Part shown: piece by piece, positions 10,750-22,543 of the stretch
Position numbering within the stretch: position 1 is the stretch's first letter
Layout of the letters: every line of letters begins with the position of its first letter
From: Apium graveolens
Taxonomy: Eukaryota > Streptophyta > Magnoliopsida > Apiales > Apiaceae
Reading direction: 5' to 3'
DNA: 64,000 nucleotides
NCBI RefSeq assembly: GCF_009905375.1
Contig: NC_133650.1
Coordinates: 175,469,565-175,533,564 of the forward strand
Position numbers and translations under genes: made by a program
The notes under the pieces: model-generated
Seen by the model: only the letters and a program-made list of their open reading frames with translations
What the model was told of the DNA's origin: nothing
Databases searched by the model: none

Positions 10750-11215
10750 TTAACATCTATGCTTCGTCTTCAAAACACGGAAGTACACACTTCCTGAACT
10801 TTCTTCTATCTCGGATGAAGCAAACTTTGATAATGCATCTGCCTTAGCATTTTCCTCCCTTGGAATGTGCTCAACATGGCATTCATTAAATTGGGTCATC
10901 ACAGCTCTTACTAGGCGGACATACTTAGCCATTGTATCATCCCTTGCCTCAAATTCTCCTTTTACCTGGGATATGATCAGCTTTGAGTCTCCACGAACCC
11001 TTAAGTTTTTTACTCTAAGTGTTCCAGCTAGGCCGAGACCAGCTATCAGAGCTTCATATTCTGCCTCATTGTTTGTGGTTGGGAAGTCTAGCTTCATGGC
11101 ATACTCAATCAAGAACCCGTCAGGGCTTTGTAAAACTAATCCTGCTCCACTGGAGTTTGTTTTTGATGCTCCATCAAAATAGAGAACCCAATATTCTTTC
11201 TCCTTATCATCCTTC
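10750..11215 (-). pseudogene. Element D second RNase H (archaeal-type)
   Basis: After the Ty3-type RNase H, the minus strand carries a second RNase H. WVLYFDGASKTNSSGAG gives the first Asp, NNEAEYEALIAGL the Glu, VRGDSKLIISQV the next Asp, and ENAKADALSKFA the last Asp. It is in a different frame from the RT ORF because of one extra G near 11225, and it leaves frame again near 10750. The dual RNase H is characteristic of the Tat clade; this domain probably took over RNA removal during reverse transcription there. Confidence 0.9.
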
Positions 11216-13345
11216 TTTTGTCCCCATTATCGACTCCCTCGTCTTGAGGTATGGTATCTTCCTGCCCCCCGACTTCTTGGTTGGGTATGGTACATTCCAC
11301 CACGAAGTCAGCTAGTGCCTGGGCTTTTATTGCCGTACGTGGCTTATACTTGAGATCGAACTCTCCCAGCTCTATTGCCCACTTAATCAATCTCCCACTT
11401 GCCTTGGGACTATGAATGATATTTCTCAGGGGCTGATTTGTTAGCACCTCAATCTGATGAGCCTGAAAATAAGGACGCAGCTTTCTCGAAGCCATTACCA
11501 AGGTTAAAGCGAATTTCTCAATAGTTGAATAATTCAACTCAGCACCATGCAGAATTTTGCTGACATAGTATACGGGTATCTGGACTTTCAGTTCCTCCTT
11601 AACCAACACCGCGCTCAAGGCACTTTTTAAAACAGCCAAGTACAAGAATAAAACTTCACTCAGAACTGGCTTGGCCAACAACGGGGCCTGGGCCATATAC
11701 TTCTTTAACTCTTCGAATGCCTTCTGGTTTTCCTCATTCCATACAAAGTCCTTGATGTTCTTTAGTGACTTGAAGAATGATAAACACTTGTCTCCTGACT
11801 TGGAGATGAATCGTCCTAGCGCAGCAACCCTTCCTGTGAGCTTCTGAACATCCTTGACGGTTTTTGGTGGTTCCATGTCTAGGATTGCCTTTATTTTGTC
11901 GGGGTTAGCCTCTATCCCTCTCTTGGAGACCATCAATCCCAAAAATTTTCCAGATCCTACTCCGAAATCACATTTTGTAGGATTTAACATCATCTTGTGG
12001 TACCTCAGGACCTCAAAAGCTTCCCTCAAATGGGTTATATGATCAGTCTTTCCTAGACTCTTGACTAACATGTCATCAACATAGACTTCCATAGTCTTAC
12101 CAATAAGATCCTTAAAAATTTTATTTACCAGCCTTTGATAGGTGGCTCCTGCATTCTTAAGACCAAATGCCATAACAAGATAACAATAAACACCAAATTC
12201 AGTGACGAATGATACCTTTGGAATGTCATCTTTATGCATCTTGATCTGATTGTATCCGCTAAATCCATCCATGAAACTCAGCATCTCATGCCCAGCAGTG
12301 GTATCAATCAAAGTATCAATCCCTGGCAACGGAAAACAGTCTTTAGGGCATGCATCATTCAGATCAGTAAAGTCTATACACATCCTCCACTTTCCATTAG
12401 CCTTCTTCACCATTACAGGGTTTGCTAACCATTCCGGAAATTGAATCTCCTCAATGAAACCAGCCTCTAAGAGCTTCTCTACTTCCTGCTTTATAGCTTC
12501 TTGTCTTTCTGGGGCAAAGTTTCTTTTCTTTTGTTTCACTGTCTTCCTACTTGGATCCACGTTTAACTTGTGAGTAATCAGCTCCGGGTCTATGCCTGAC
12601 ATATCAGCTGCTGACCATGCGAACACATCACTATTTTCTTGTAAAAATTTCACCAACTTCCCTCTAAGGGGCTCCTCTAATGTGGCTCCAATGAAAGTCA
12701 TCCTCTCAGGATTCTTGGGGTCTAAAGGAATCGAAACCAAGTCTTCTGCTGGCTTTCCTCTCTTCTCATCATTTTCTCGGACATCCATATCTTCAATAGG
12801 AAGAACCTGCCCCCCGACTCCATCTGCCCTCAAAGAGGCCACGTAACAGCTTCTAGCCATTTTTTGATCTCCTCTCTCCTCTCCAATCCCATTCCAGGTG
12901 GGAAACTTCATAACTGAATGGTAAGAAGAGGGGAATGCCTTGAAGGCATGTATCCCTGTTCTCCCCATTATAGCATTATAAGTTAAACTAGCCTTTACCA
13001 CCACGAAATCCAACATCTGCGTTGCTTGCCTTGGTTCCGTACCTATGGTGGTTGGAAATTTGATTATCCCTTCCACAGGACATTCTACTCCAGCAAATCC
13101 ATATATCGGCATGTCGGTTGGTGTCAACTGGGAGTCGTTATACCCCATCCTTAGAAAGGCATCGTGGAGCAAGATATCTACTGAAGCACCATTATCCACA
13201 AGGACCCTCTTAACCGGGCTATTTCCTATTACTGGTGTTATGACCAGCGGGTCGTTATGAGGAAACTTCACACCCTCTAGGTCAGAATCATCAAAAGCCA
13301 ATGTTACTTCTGTCATGGCCCTCTTCGGGGCTTCTCCAACAACAT
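11216..13345 (-). pseudogene. Element D protease, reverse transcriptase and Ty3-type RNase H
   Basis: A long open minus-strand frame. Protease: VKRVLVDNGASVDILL (about 13200; the usual DTG/DSG reads DNG, common in plant Tat). RT: KWRMCIDFTDLN, FPLPGIDTLID, VMAFGLKNAGATYQRL, catalytic EVYVDDMLVK (about 12080), then the connection. RNase H: FLYLAVLKSALSAVLV, VYYVSKILHGAE, EKFALTLVMASRKLRPYF, ending ALADFVVE. The apparent start codon at 13358 lies in the LTR of F and is not native. Before F inserted, the frame ran on from gag: the reading frames on both sides of F agree if one AACAT copy is removed. The RT appears intact, so the break here is caused mainly by F. Confidence 0.93.
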
Positions 13346-14679
13346 TGTTAGGTCCCAATTTGTTTGTAGAAGGGGGGTTGAATACAAACAGTACCGAATA
13401 ATCGAATTAAATGCGGAATAAAAAATGTGAAACAAAATTCAAGTTAAATAAAAATATTATTAAACTTGAAAGGTGTTGCAACAACTGTATCGATTACAAG
13501 GAATTAATCTCAAATTAATTATCACAAATTTAGAATAAATTCGACATGAACTTTTTCTATTTTTGCAATAATTAGAATCAAATGCTAAACGCGATTTGAG
13601 ATTAAGTTCTAGGGATTTTAATCCGCTAGATTGTTACACAAGAGCAAGATAAAGATTTCTAGTGGATTGGATTTAACTTTACAATCTAGAAATTTAATCT
13701 TTAAGTATGCAGATGAAAAGATGAAATATTTCTTCTTGTTTTTCTTTTCTGCTTTGTTCTTGACTTTTGTGTTCTGGATCATAAGTTGCTGCTTCTCTGC
13801 TTCTTTTTAAATCAACAAACGAATAGAATTGACTTGGCATGACAATCCTATAGCTGGCAAGACTTTCGGTGAGACAATTGAATGAACTAGCAAGACAATC
13901 TGAATGAACTAGCATGACAATCAGAATGAACTAGCATGACAATCAGAATGAACTAGCAAGACAATTATCCTCCTAGAGTAACTTTCGGTATGACAATGGA
14001 AATGACTTGGCATGACAATCGGTATGACAATCCAGATTGTCATGCTAGTTCATTTCCATTTGTCTTGCTGATTTAAGACTTGAATTTAATCCAATTAAAC
14101 TTCTAAAAATTCCTAAAATTAATTCAGAATTAATTAATCAATTAATTCAATTAATAAATAAATTATTCTTTGCAGATATAATTTATTTTCTTAATTAAAT
14201 TAGATGAATTAATTAATTAATAGAGAATTAATTCTAGTCTTGAGCAGCAACCATTCTTCTGCAAATCTTCTGAAAATCACTGAAAATTATGAATCAATTC
14301 CACCACTTTAACGTTGACACTCGATGTACTGTCTGGTTCATGAGTGACTAACTTCCGTGACGTTTCTTCATGTCTTGACTCTGACACTTTGATTTTCTTC
14401 AGATTAAATCCTTGTAATTAATGATACTCTGACGAGATCTCTGTCACTTGATTAAATCCACGATCTTGATTTATATCACTGAGGCATGATCAACTTCTTG
14501 AACTTCTTCCAGTGAATTAACTCCTCAAGTCTGTAGATGAACCTTGTTTCTGAATCCTTTGACAGATATTACTTTGCGAGATCTCTCTGACGGTCGATCC
14601 ACTATTTACTTATTACATTCTTATTTGAGTTGAGTTGAATCCTCGAATGTACAAATAGGTCTCTGACATATGACTTACA
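13346..14679 (-). repeat. 3' LTR of element F
   Basis: 1334 bp. On the minus strand it starts TGTAAGTCATATGTCAG and ends GGGACCTAACA. It contains four 22-bp direct repeats (13880-13967; core GAATGAACTAGC plus a GACAAT tail) and further single copies of the same motif. The 73-codon ORF at 13694-13915 recurs identically in the other LTR and is not treated as a gene. Confidence 0.96.
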
Positions 14680-16952
14680 ATCTCCCCCTATTTGTTTGTT
14701 AGACAATAACACACAAATACCTAGAGGATAACTCAACTAACAAATAAGAAAAAGATATAAACATACATGCAAAGTAAATAGCAGAAAAGTTCTGGATGAG
14801 ATTTAACATTTTCCAGATTCCAAGTAGATGTTCCTCTAGACTGAACATATCTTCAAGTAGTTCCATCTTCATTTGTACAACCACATTTCCTGTTGAGAAG
14901 CCCATATCTCTTGCTTCTCCCCCTATGAGAATCAACTGATTAAAGAAGATCACCTTCGTTTTACCACCTCTCCCGTACAATAGGATCCGCAGATAAAAAC
15001 CAATGGTACTCCCCTAACTGCTTCTTCCCTTACTAGGAAATCACCTTGTGTTTACCACCTCTCCCGTACAATAGGATCCGTAGTTAGAAACAACAATGGT
15101 GTGGTGTAGTGTACATGTAGGATCTTTTTCTTCCTCCCTGCTATTTCTCCCCCTTAGTTGAGGAATCCTCCAAACTATTACTTAAGCTTTTATCTCCCCC
15201 TTAAAGAAGGAATGTATGCCGTCGTCTGAAGGAGTTCTCATATTTCACTTGGATGGAAAAGAAATAACAAGTAGTTTCTCTTTCTTCCACACTGTGAGTG
15301 TGTGATTGTGTTTTAGTGTACCTCACATGTGTTTCACTCTTCTCTCCACTCGTGTTTACACTCATTCTCACAAGTGTATCACTCTTCTCTCATAGCTCCA
15401 TAATCCAGCTGTACCTGCAAGGAAAATCACCTTAGCCATCCTTAAAGGAGGTCACAGGTGGTGCAATGGGAGTTCACAAATCCCCATCCTTGTTAAACTC
15501 GTCAGATAAATCTGAGTCATAATCTACAAGTTGCTAGTTTCCCTTTTAGGGTTCCAGATTTGAATTCTGGGAAGGTAAACAATGATCCAACGATTTTAGC
15601 ATAAAGATCAAAGTTCCCTTCTAATGTCTGTGAAGACACTTCCTTGTGACTCATCAGGTAATATCTGAATCATTGTCAACAAGTTGCCGATCTGCACCTA
15701 TGTCAGATCCACTATCCGCAGATGCATCCAGGGGATTTAAGCCTGGGGAGGTAGACACTGACCACTGACATATGGCTTTTGGATCAGTATCCTCTCCTAA
15801 CACCTGTAAAGGAAATTGGTCCACTAACGAACCTTGAACAATCGAATCTGACCTTAAAATGGTCGAAACTCTTGTTTCTGTCAACTCATCCTTTGTGTGT
15901 GTAACCTCTCCTTGTGCATCAAGAATTGATTATGTTTGAAGTGGTGACACTACATCGGATACCTTGGCCGACAGGCAAAATTCAATAGACTCACCCTGTT
16001 GAGAGAATGAATCTAGTAACTGTTTTTGTGCCTTTTCAGCCATTACATCTTTTTGAGAAGATGTATGGGGGCTAGCAGTTGTCTCGGTTTAAATACTACT
16101 CATCTATGTAGGAGACAGAGCTACTGGGTTGACTACAGAACCTTCCTTATATGGTGCACTAAGGCACTATCTCCCTCACGCTCATTCATACTACATTTAG
16201 TGGTAAGAGAGTGTTGGTTGGTTCTGTTTTTGTGTTTGTCTTTACAGTCTGGGATAGACGTTGTGGGTTTTCAACCTCATGACTGTCAATGAAAGAAAGT
16301 CATTGGAGACTGAACCTGTAACACAGAATATATGGTAATAGAGAGAAAATGATTTACAATAGTGATTTCAAAAGATTTTACATGAAATAAGAAATCACTA
16401 ATGTAGAAAGAAGTTTAATTTTTGTTTTTCAATATGAATGAGTTTTTGATAAAACATTGATCACTTAGGGTAAAGTCTAAGTAATTCTCATTCATGTCAA
16501 AAGCTTACAAATATCTGCAACATAATGTTAACAAGATATCATTGACCGATACTTGTCAAGTACTTTAGATACTAATTGTTATGTTGCATAAGCAATATAC
16601 CACTGCACATATAAAACAATATGATTGTGCTTAGTGATAAGATAGTTATTAATATGACGACTCTACTTATTCATATAAAATTATAACTTCTGTTAGAGTG
16701 CCATACCATGTTCTTGACGATTGCTTGAGCAGTATACTAGTTCATACCAACCTGAAGTGAGATTGTGAAGAAGAGATTGCATAGTTCAATAGATCTGCAA
16801 CTGCAAAGTCCATGAACTGTGGTGTACTGACTTCCTCTTTTAACTCACCAACCAGGAGTACACTTGTACACATCTTACTAGAGTACAATTCCAAGTGTAA
16901 TGTGCAGCAAGTGCTTGATATGTCGTAATATTCTCAAGTCTCGTCACTGGTG
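14680..16952 (-). other. Element F internal region without pol
   Basis: The polypurine tract (minus-strand AAATAGGGGGAGAT, 14680-14693) is next to the 3' LTR. The rest contains short open stretches only, among them 15654-15884 (Ser/Asp-rich, unrecognised) and 14699-14980. Two copies of a segment with ACCACCTCTCCCGTACAATA lie 91 bp apart (14961 and 15052). No integrase, RT or RNase H motif is found in any minus-strand frame by eye, so pol was lost or replaced. Confidence 0.65.
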
Positions 16953-17165
16953 CTATATGTTAGATACTGCTTCCTGATAATAACCTAGCACAATATACAA
17001 AATTACAATGATAACATTCCCAGCTTGCAAACAGCCATATCCCTCAGATAAACCTTTGCTGTTATCTCCAAAGGTAACCATGGGGCCAACTTTCTCAACC
17101 ACATTTGATAGCAGGGCTCTATCTCCGGTCATATGTCTTGATGATCCACTGTCAAGAATCCACAC
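16953..17165 (-). pseudogene. Element F protease fragment
   Basis: The minus-strand frame begins WILDSGSSRHMTGDRALLSN, the aspartic protease start of SIRE-like copia pol, followed by GPMVTFGDNSKG and EGYGCLQAGNVII. The usual motif in this family is DSGCSRHM; here Cys is Ser. The frame differs from gag, so a frameshift near 17206 separates them. Nothing of the following Gag-pre-integrase domain remains. Confidence 0.85.
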
Positions 17166-17205
17166 TACCGGTTATACTTGTTTAATGCCCTGCACTTCAA
17201 ATGGA

Positions 17206-19437
17206 TTAGACCTTCTTCGGAACCCAAACTTGGTTGGGCCCGGCATACTTGTAGAACTGTCCTTTGTCAGGCAAAACAACATTTTTAATTTTAATTGCCT
17301 CAACTTTCTCAATGACTGAACATTTGACCTTGTAAACAGCGTTAACAAATTTCTGTTTAAGCTTAGGCACAAATGTCTCCTTTCTAGCCTTAGAAGGACT
17401 AGCAGTCTTAGACCTATCATGCTTCTTGTTATTCACATGCTGACGAGGAGTAGTCTTATCATTAGACACATGCTTACCATTAAAATAAGCATACATCATA
17501 TTAAAAGCACAAGACATACAATTAGCAATACTACATGCTTTATGAGAGTGATTAACAGCAGGTAATTTATGCATGGTAGACATGGCATTATTGTTATCCA
17601 ACTCATGTGTGTCTGAGTTAGTCTCAGTTGCTTTCACAACTTTGACTGGAACTTTCGACTCACTTGACTTGGAAACAATCTTCTCATAAGCATGATCCTC
17701 AGCACGTATTTCTTCTTGAATAACAGAAGAGGTCGCATCAAATGGTTCAGCAATTGATGCTTTATAGAGGGGTTCATCAACACCCTTAAGCACATGTGGT
17801 ACTTCCCTCCCTTTAGCACAGACATGAGGAGGGGAGTTTATGCCTAATTCTCCAATAGCAACATTGTAATCATAACCTATTCCAGATGTTTGATTAACAG
17901 CTTGCTTACTGTAGAACTCTTTAGCCTTCGAACAAGAATTGAAGTAGGCTCTAACCTTAGTCTCAAGACCGGTGATCTTGTCTTTGAGAATAGTTTCGAG
18001 TTTTCTATAACAGTCAACTCTATTCTCTAGAAAAGATACCTGTTCTTTTAATTTGTCTTGATTAATGTGCACAAGTCTTAATTCATTGACCTCTTTCTCA
18101 AGGTCTGTGATCTGTAAACTTAACAGTTCATTATCACGACGTGCACAATCTAAGTTACCTCTTAGATGATAAACCATTTCAGCATCAGAAAGTTTTACCT
18201 CTATTCTTGACGATGAAGCTTTTCCATCAATAGCCATAAGAGCAAGATTTCCTTCATCTTCATCTTCACTGTCAGTATCATCCCAGCTTCTTCCCTTTGC
18301 CAGATAAGCCCTTTCAGAGTTCTTTCTTACTTGCTTTGGCTTCCTACATTCTGTGGCAAAGTGTCCCAACTCATTGCAGTTATAGCATCTAATGGTGCTT
18401 CGATCAACCATCCCTGTTTTGTACCCACCACTGCTGGTGTTAGAGGATGAAGATCCACCTTTCTGGAATTTGTTGTAGTTGGACTTGTACTTAAGCTTGG
18501 GATTCCTCCTGAATCTGACATGGGAGAATCTCTTGACAATTTGGGCCATTGATTCATCTTCCAATTGCTCCAGCTCTTCCAAGGAATAAAAATCATCACT
18601 TGATTGATTTGTAGTAGGAGGATCATATTCTGCTACTAACTCATTTTCCTCACCCTTTGAAAACTGTACCATTCTTTCTAACTGTTGAGATTGTCGTTGT
18701 TGTTGACCTTCAGCTACAAGTGCAGTAGATGTGCTGACCATTCTATCCTTCCCGTAGACTTCCTTCTGTTGAATCTGCTCCAACTCATAGGTTTTTAACA
18801 CTCCATAGAGCCTGTCCAAAGAAATCTCACTCAGATCTCTAGCTTCTCTAATGGCAGTGATTCTATGTTCAAGATGAGCTGGCAGTGTTAAAAGGAACTT
18901 TTTGTTGACCTCCCTGATTGAATAATACTTTCCATTGATGTTCAGGTTGTTGATCAACGCATTGTACCTCTCAAACACTTCAGTAATTCCTTCTCCTGGA
19001 TTTGATTTGAAATGTTCATATTCAGAGGTTAGGATTTCCAACTTGTTCTCCCTAACTTCCTCCGTGCCTTCATTAATCACCTCAATAGTTTCCCACATGT
19101 GTTTGGAATTTTTACAGTTCATCACATGTCTGTTCATCAAGGGATCAAGGGAATCAATTAATATTAATTGAAGGCTGGCATCCAAGGAGGCTTCTTCCTT
19201 CTCAGCAGGAGTAAAATCTGCAGGCTCTTTTGGATAGGTTCTAGCTTCAGTAGTCACCACACCATCTATTATTACCTCCGGTTCAATAACCATCGGAGTT
19301 TTTATACCCTTCTTTAACAAGTTTGAATATTTGGGATTTGCAACTTGTAAAAATAATAGCATCTTCTTCTTCCACATGATATAATTCTCTTTATCAAATT
19401 GTGGAATTTTAACGGTTCCAACTTTATGTGAAGTCAT
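17206..19437 (-). CDS. Element F Gag
   Basis: An intact minus-strand ORF of about 744 codons from the ATG at 19437; a longer in-frame extension to 19482 lies in the leader and lacks family similarity. It opens MTSHKVGTVKIPQFDKENY (copia gag N-terminal domain), followed by the central UBN2-like helical region (to about residue 250), a CCHC zinc knuckle CYNCNELGHFATEC (about residue 375), an acidic DDTDSEDEDEG stretch, a long coiled coil (about residues 430-520), and a basic tail with HSHKACSIANCMSCAFNM. It would form virus-like particles and package element RNA. The uninterrupted frame and near-identical LTRs suggest the protein could still be made. Confidence 0.92.
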   Translation of the reverse strand: MTSHKVGTVKIPQFDKENYIMWKKKMLLFLQVANPKYSNLLKKGIKTPMVIEPEVIIDGVVTTEARTYPKEPADFTPAEKEEASLDASLQLILIDSLDPLMNRHVMNCKNSKHMWETIEVINEGTEEVRENKLEILTSEYEHFKSNPGEGITEVFERYNALINNLNINGKYYSIREVNKKFLLTLPAHLEHRITAIREARDLSEISLDRLYGVLKTYELEQIQQKEVYGKDRMVSTSTALVAEGQQQRQSQQLERMVQFSKGEENELVAEYDPPTTNQSSDDFYSLEELEQLEDESMAQIVKRFSHVRFRRNPKLKYKSNYNKFQKGGSSSSNTSSGGYKTGMVDRSTIRCYNCNELGHFATECRKPKQVRKNSERAYLAKGRSWDDTDSEDEDEGNLALMAIDGKASSSRIEVKLSDAEMVYHLRGNLDCARRDNELLSLQITDLEKEVNELRLVHINQDKLKEQVSFLENRVDCYRKLETILKDKITGLETKVRAYFNSCSKAKEFYSKQAVNQTSGIGYDYNVAIGELGINSPPHVCAKGREVPHVLKGVDEPLYKASIAEPFDATSSVIQEEIRAEDHAYEKIVSKSSESKVPVKVVKATETNSDTHELDNNNAMSTMHKLPAVNHSHKACSIANCMSCAFNMMYAYFNGKHVSNDKTTPRQHVNNKKHDRSKTASPSKARKETFVPKLKQKFVNAVYKVKCSVIEKVEAIKIKNVVLPDKGQFYKYAGPNQVWVPKKV

Positions 19438-19517
19438 TATGAATTTTTGAATAAATAAAAATTCAAGGAGTTGAAAAATCACAAAAGTCTAGGATCTTGA
19501 TTTGTTCGTTAATCAGA

Positions 19518-19533
19518 AGGCTCTGATACCAAT
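19518..19533 (-). other. Primer binding site of element F
   Basis: Minus-strand ATTGGTATCAGAGCCT follows the LTR end CCTAACA. It is a full match to the plant initiator-Met PBS used by copia elements. Confidence 0.93.
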
Positions 19534-20868
19534 TGTTAGGTCCCAATTTGTTTGTAGAAGGGGGGGTTGAATACAAACAGTACCGAATAATCGAATTAAA
19601 TGCGGAATAAAAAATGTGAAACAAAATTCAAGTTAAATAAAAATATTATTAAACTTGAAAGGTGTTGCAACAACTGTATCGATTACAAGGAATTAATCTC
19701 AAATTAATTATCACAAATTTAGAATAAATTCGACATGAACTTTTTCTATTTTTGCAATAATTAGAATCAAATGCTAAACGCGATTTGAGATTAAGTTCTA
19801 GGGATTTTAATCCGCTAGATTGTTACACAAGAGCAAGATAAAGATTTCTAGTGGATTGGATTTAACTTTACAATCTAGAAATTTAATCTTTAAGTATGCA
19901 GATGAAAAGATGAAATATTTCTTCTTGTTTTTCTTTTCTGCTTTGTTCTTGACTTTTGTGTTCTGGATCATAAGTTGCTGCTTCTCTGCTTCTTTTTAAA
20001 TCAACAAACGAATAGAATTGACTTGGCATGACAATCCTATAGCTGGCAAGACTTTCGGTGAGACAATTGAATGAACTAGCAAGACAATCTGAATGAACTA
20101 GCATGACAATCAGAATGAACTAGCATGACAATCAGAATGAACTAGCAAGACAATTATCCTCCTAGAGTAACTTTCGGTATGACAATGGAAATGACTTGGC
20201 ATGACAATCGGTATGACAATCCAGATTGTCATGCTAGTTCATTTCCATTTGTCTTGCTGATTTAAGACTTGAATTTAATCCAATTAAACTTCTGAAAATT
20301 CCTAAAATTAATTCAGAATTAATTAATCAATTAATTCAATTAATAAATAAATTATTCTTTGCAGATATAATTTATTTTCTTAATTAAATTAGATGAATTA
20401 ATTAATTAATAGAGAATTAATTCTAGTCTTGAGCAGCAACCATTCTTCTGCAAATCTTCTGAAAATCACTGAAAATTATGAATCAATTCCACCACTTTAA
20501 CGTTGACACTCGATGTACTGTCTGGTTCATGAGTGACTAACTTCCGTGACATTTCTTCATGTCTTGACTCTGACACTTTGATTTTCTTCAGATTAAATCC
20601 TTGTAATTAATGATACTCTGACGAGATCTCTGTCACTTGATTAAATCCACGATCTTGATTTATATCACTGAGGCATGATCAACTTCTTGAACTTCTTCCA
20701 GTGAATTAACTCCTCAAGTCTGTAGATGAACCTTGTTTCTGAATCCTTTGACAGATATTACTTTGCGAGATCTCTCTGACGGTCGATCCACTATTTACTT
20801 ATTACATTCTTATTTGAGTTGAGTTGAATCCTCGAATGTACAAATAGGTCTCTGACATATGACTTACA
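19534..20868 (-). repeat. 5' LTR of element F
   Basis: 1335 bp, the pair of 13346-14679. Differences seen: one extra G in a G run near 19565, A/G near 20294, G/A in a CpG near 20550. It carries the same four 22-bp repeats at about 20069-20156. Confidence 0.96.
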
Positions 20869-20873
20869 AACAT

Positions 20874-22538
20874 ACATAACCTCTCTAGTATATGCCTTTC
20901 TGGAATTTTTGGACAATCCAGCAGCAGTTGGACCTCCAAAGATCGTGTTTATCACAGGACCTCGAGGTCGCGACCCTCTGAAAATTGCATTTATAACCGG
21001 GCCTCTAGGCTGGGGGTTTCGCCCCTGATCGTCTTGGTCCCTCCTACGATCCTCAAAGTTCTTCCTTCCATTATTATTCCCGTCCCCTCCTTCTCTAGTG
21101 TATTTGTTCAATCCTCCTTTTCGAATGGTGAACTCAATTTCATCTTTCAGCTGCCTACACTCATCGGTGTCGTGACCAACATTTTTGTGAAATCTGCAAT
21201 ATTTGCTTTTGTCTAGCTTGGTAGGATCAGCCTTCAGGGGCTTAGGCCAACGAATATCTTGATCTTTCTGGATTTCCATCAAGATCTGGCTTCTAGGAGC
21301 ATTCAGCTTAGCGTATTCGGTGAGCTTTTACCCAGGTCCTCCCTTTTTGGGGGTTGAATCAGGGTTTTGCTCGGTTCTAGGATACTTGTCCTTAGCGATA
21401 TATTCTAGATCAGTTTTTCGCTTCTTGCCTCCAGTGGACTCATTACTTACTACGGTCTTCCTCATGCTTTCTTCAACTTTGATATACTTTCCTGCCCTCT
21501 CCTGAAGCTGCAACATTCTTTCAGGGGGGCGTTTGGCCAAGGACATCTTAAAAAACTCATCCCTAGTTCCTTGTCGCAACGCTATCATGGCTACCTTATC
21601 ATCAAGTTCTGAGACTTTTAAAGCCTCCTTTGTGAAACGATTCGGGTAATCTCTCAAGGATTCCTTTGCCCCTGGACAATGCTCATAAGAGATGCAGAAC
21701 TTTTCTCATGAACTCTTCCACTGATGAATTGCTTAATAAAAGCCTGGCTTAATTCTCTAAACGACCCAATAGAGTTTGGGGGCAAGCGACTGTACCATCT
21801 TTGAGCCATACCCGACAGGGTTTGAGGGAATGCCCGACACTTTATAGCATCATTCACGGGTTGCAACAGCAGTGCATTAGAGAATGTCCTAACATGATTA
21901 GCGGGGTCTCCCATGCCATCATAGGCTTTGATAGTGGGCATCTTGAATTTCCTTGAGATATGGGCATTCATTATCTCTTCAGTGAAGGGCGGAGTTGGAT
22001 CATCAGGATCTCCAAGGGGAAGGAGATTGCTTGGATCAGTTCTTGGGACAACAGACCTTCTCCGTACCGGACCATCCAGGTCTATGATAGGAGGAGGATT
22101 TCTCCCCCTAGGAGGTATCTGGGGTCTGGTGGCCTGGTGAGCCTCCAAGTCACGCCTCAGCCTTTGGATCTCGGCCTCATGAGCCCTGATCCTTTCCTGC
22201 ACTTCTTGGGGATTCGCCCCTTGGGTGCTTTGAGGGCGTTGCCTTTCATCGGCCATCGGCTCTTTGCCAGGATGCCTCCTTCTTGGGGCCACTTCATCAT
22301 CCGAAGATTCGGAGTCTCTCTCAGTATAAGGACCAGAAAATTCCCGATCCTCAGGGATAGGAGCCAAACCTCGTATATAGGGGGGGCGATTGCCCTCGTG
22401 CTTCACTTCGCCCAGCATGTCCACTTCCTCCAACCTCGGGGTAAAGGGGCATCCCATAAGGGGGGTTAGTAGTAACAACAGTTGAATATTTATACCCGAC
22501 GGGTCGAGAAGTCACAGGTACATGTACTTGTTGAACTT
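20874..22538 (-). pseudogene. Element D gag, main part
   Basis: Minus-strand gag between E and F. From right to left it has a Pro/Arg-rich N-terminal third, the capsid core (FKMPTIKAYDGMGDPANHV, GMAQRWYSRLPPNSIGSF, SASLMSIVQG, VAMIALRQGTRDEFF), then a CRFHKNVGHDTDEC finger (about 21170) and a basic Gly/Arg region. These are typical of Tat gags. Damage: one extra G near 21662 shifts frame; a TAA at 21330-21328 interrupts the same frame that continues at 21282. Element E interrupts it at 22539 and F cuts it from protease at 20873. Confidence 0.92.
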
Positions 22539-22543
22539 GAGGA

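Larger units (their letters stand above)
13346..20868 (-). mobile_element. Element F: young SIRE-like copia with gag but no integrase/RT
   Basis: 7.5 kb, flanked by AACAT (13341-13345 and 20869-20873), inserted into gag-pol of D. It has 5' and 3' LTRs, an initiator-Met PBS, a polypurine tract, one long gag ORF and a short protease piece. No integrase, RT or RNase H can be seen; the space between protease and 3' LTR (14680-16952) holds non-pol sequence. The LTRs differ by two substitutions and one G in a G run, so insertion was very recent. Structures of this kind (terminal repeats plus gag) are known as TR-GAG elements and need pol from relatives. Confidence 0.93.

Noticed and set aside
11854..13260. 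Plus-strand ORFs opposite the D RT.
   Set aside because: They are shadows of the well-conserved minus-strand pol frame.
13694..13915. 73-codon ORF identical at 13694-13915 and 19883-20104.
   Set aside because: Both copies lie in the near-identical LTRs of F; the identity reflects recent LTR duplication, not coding constraint.
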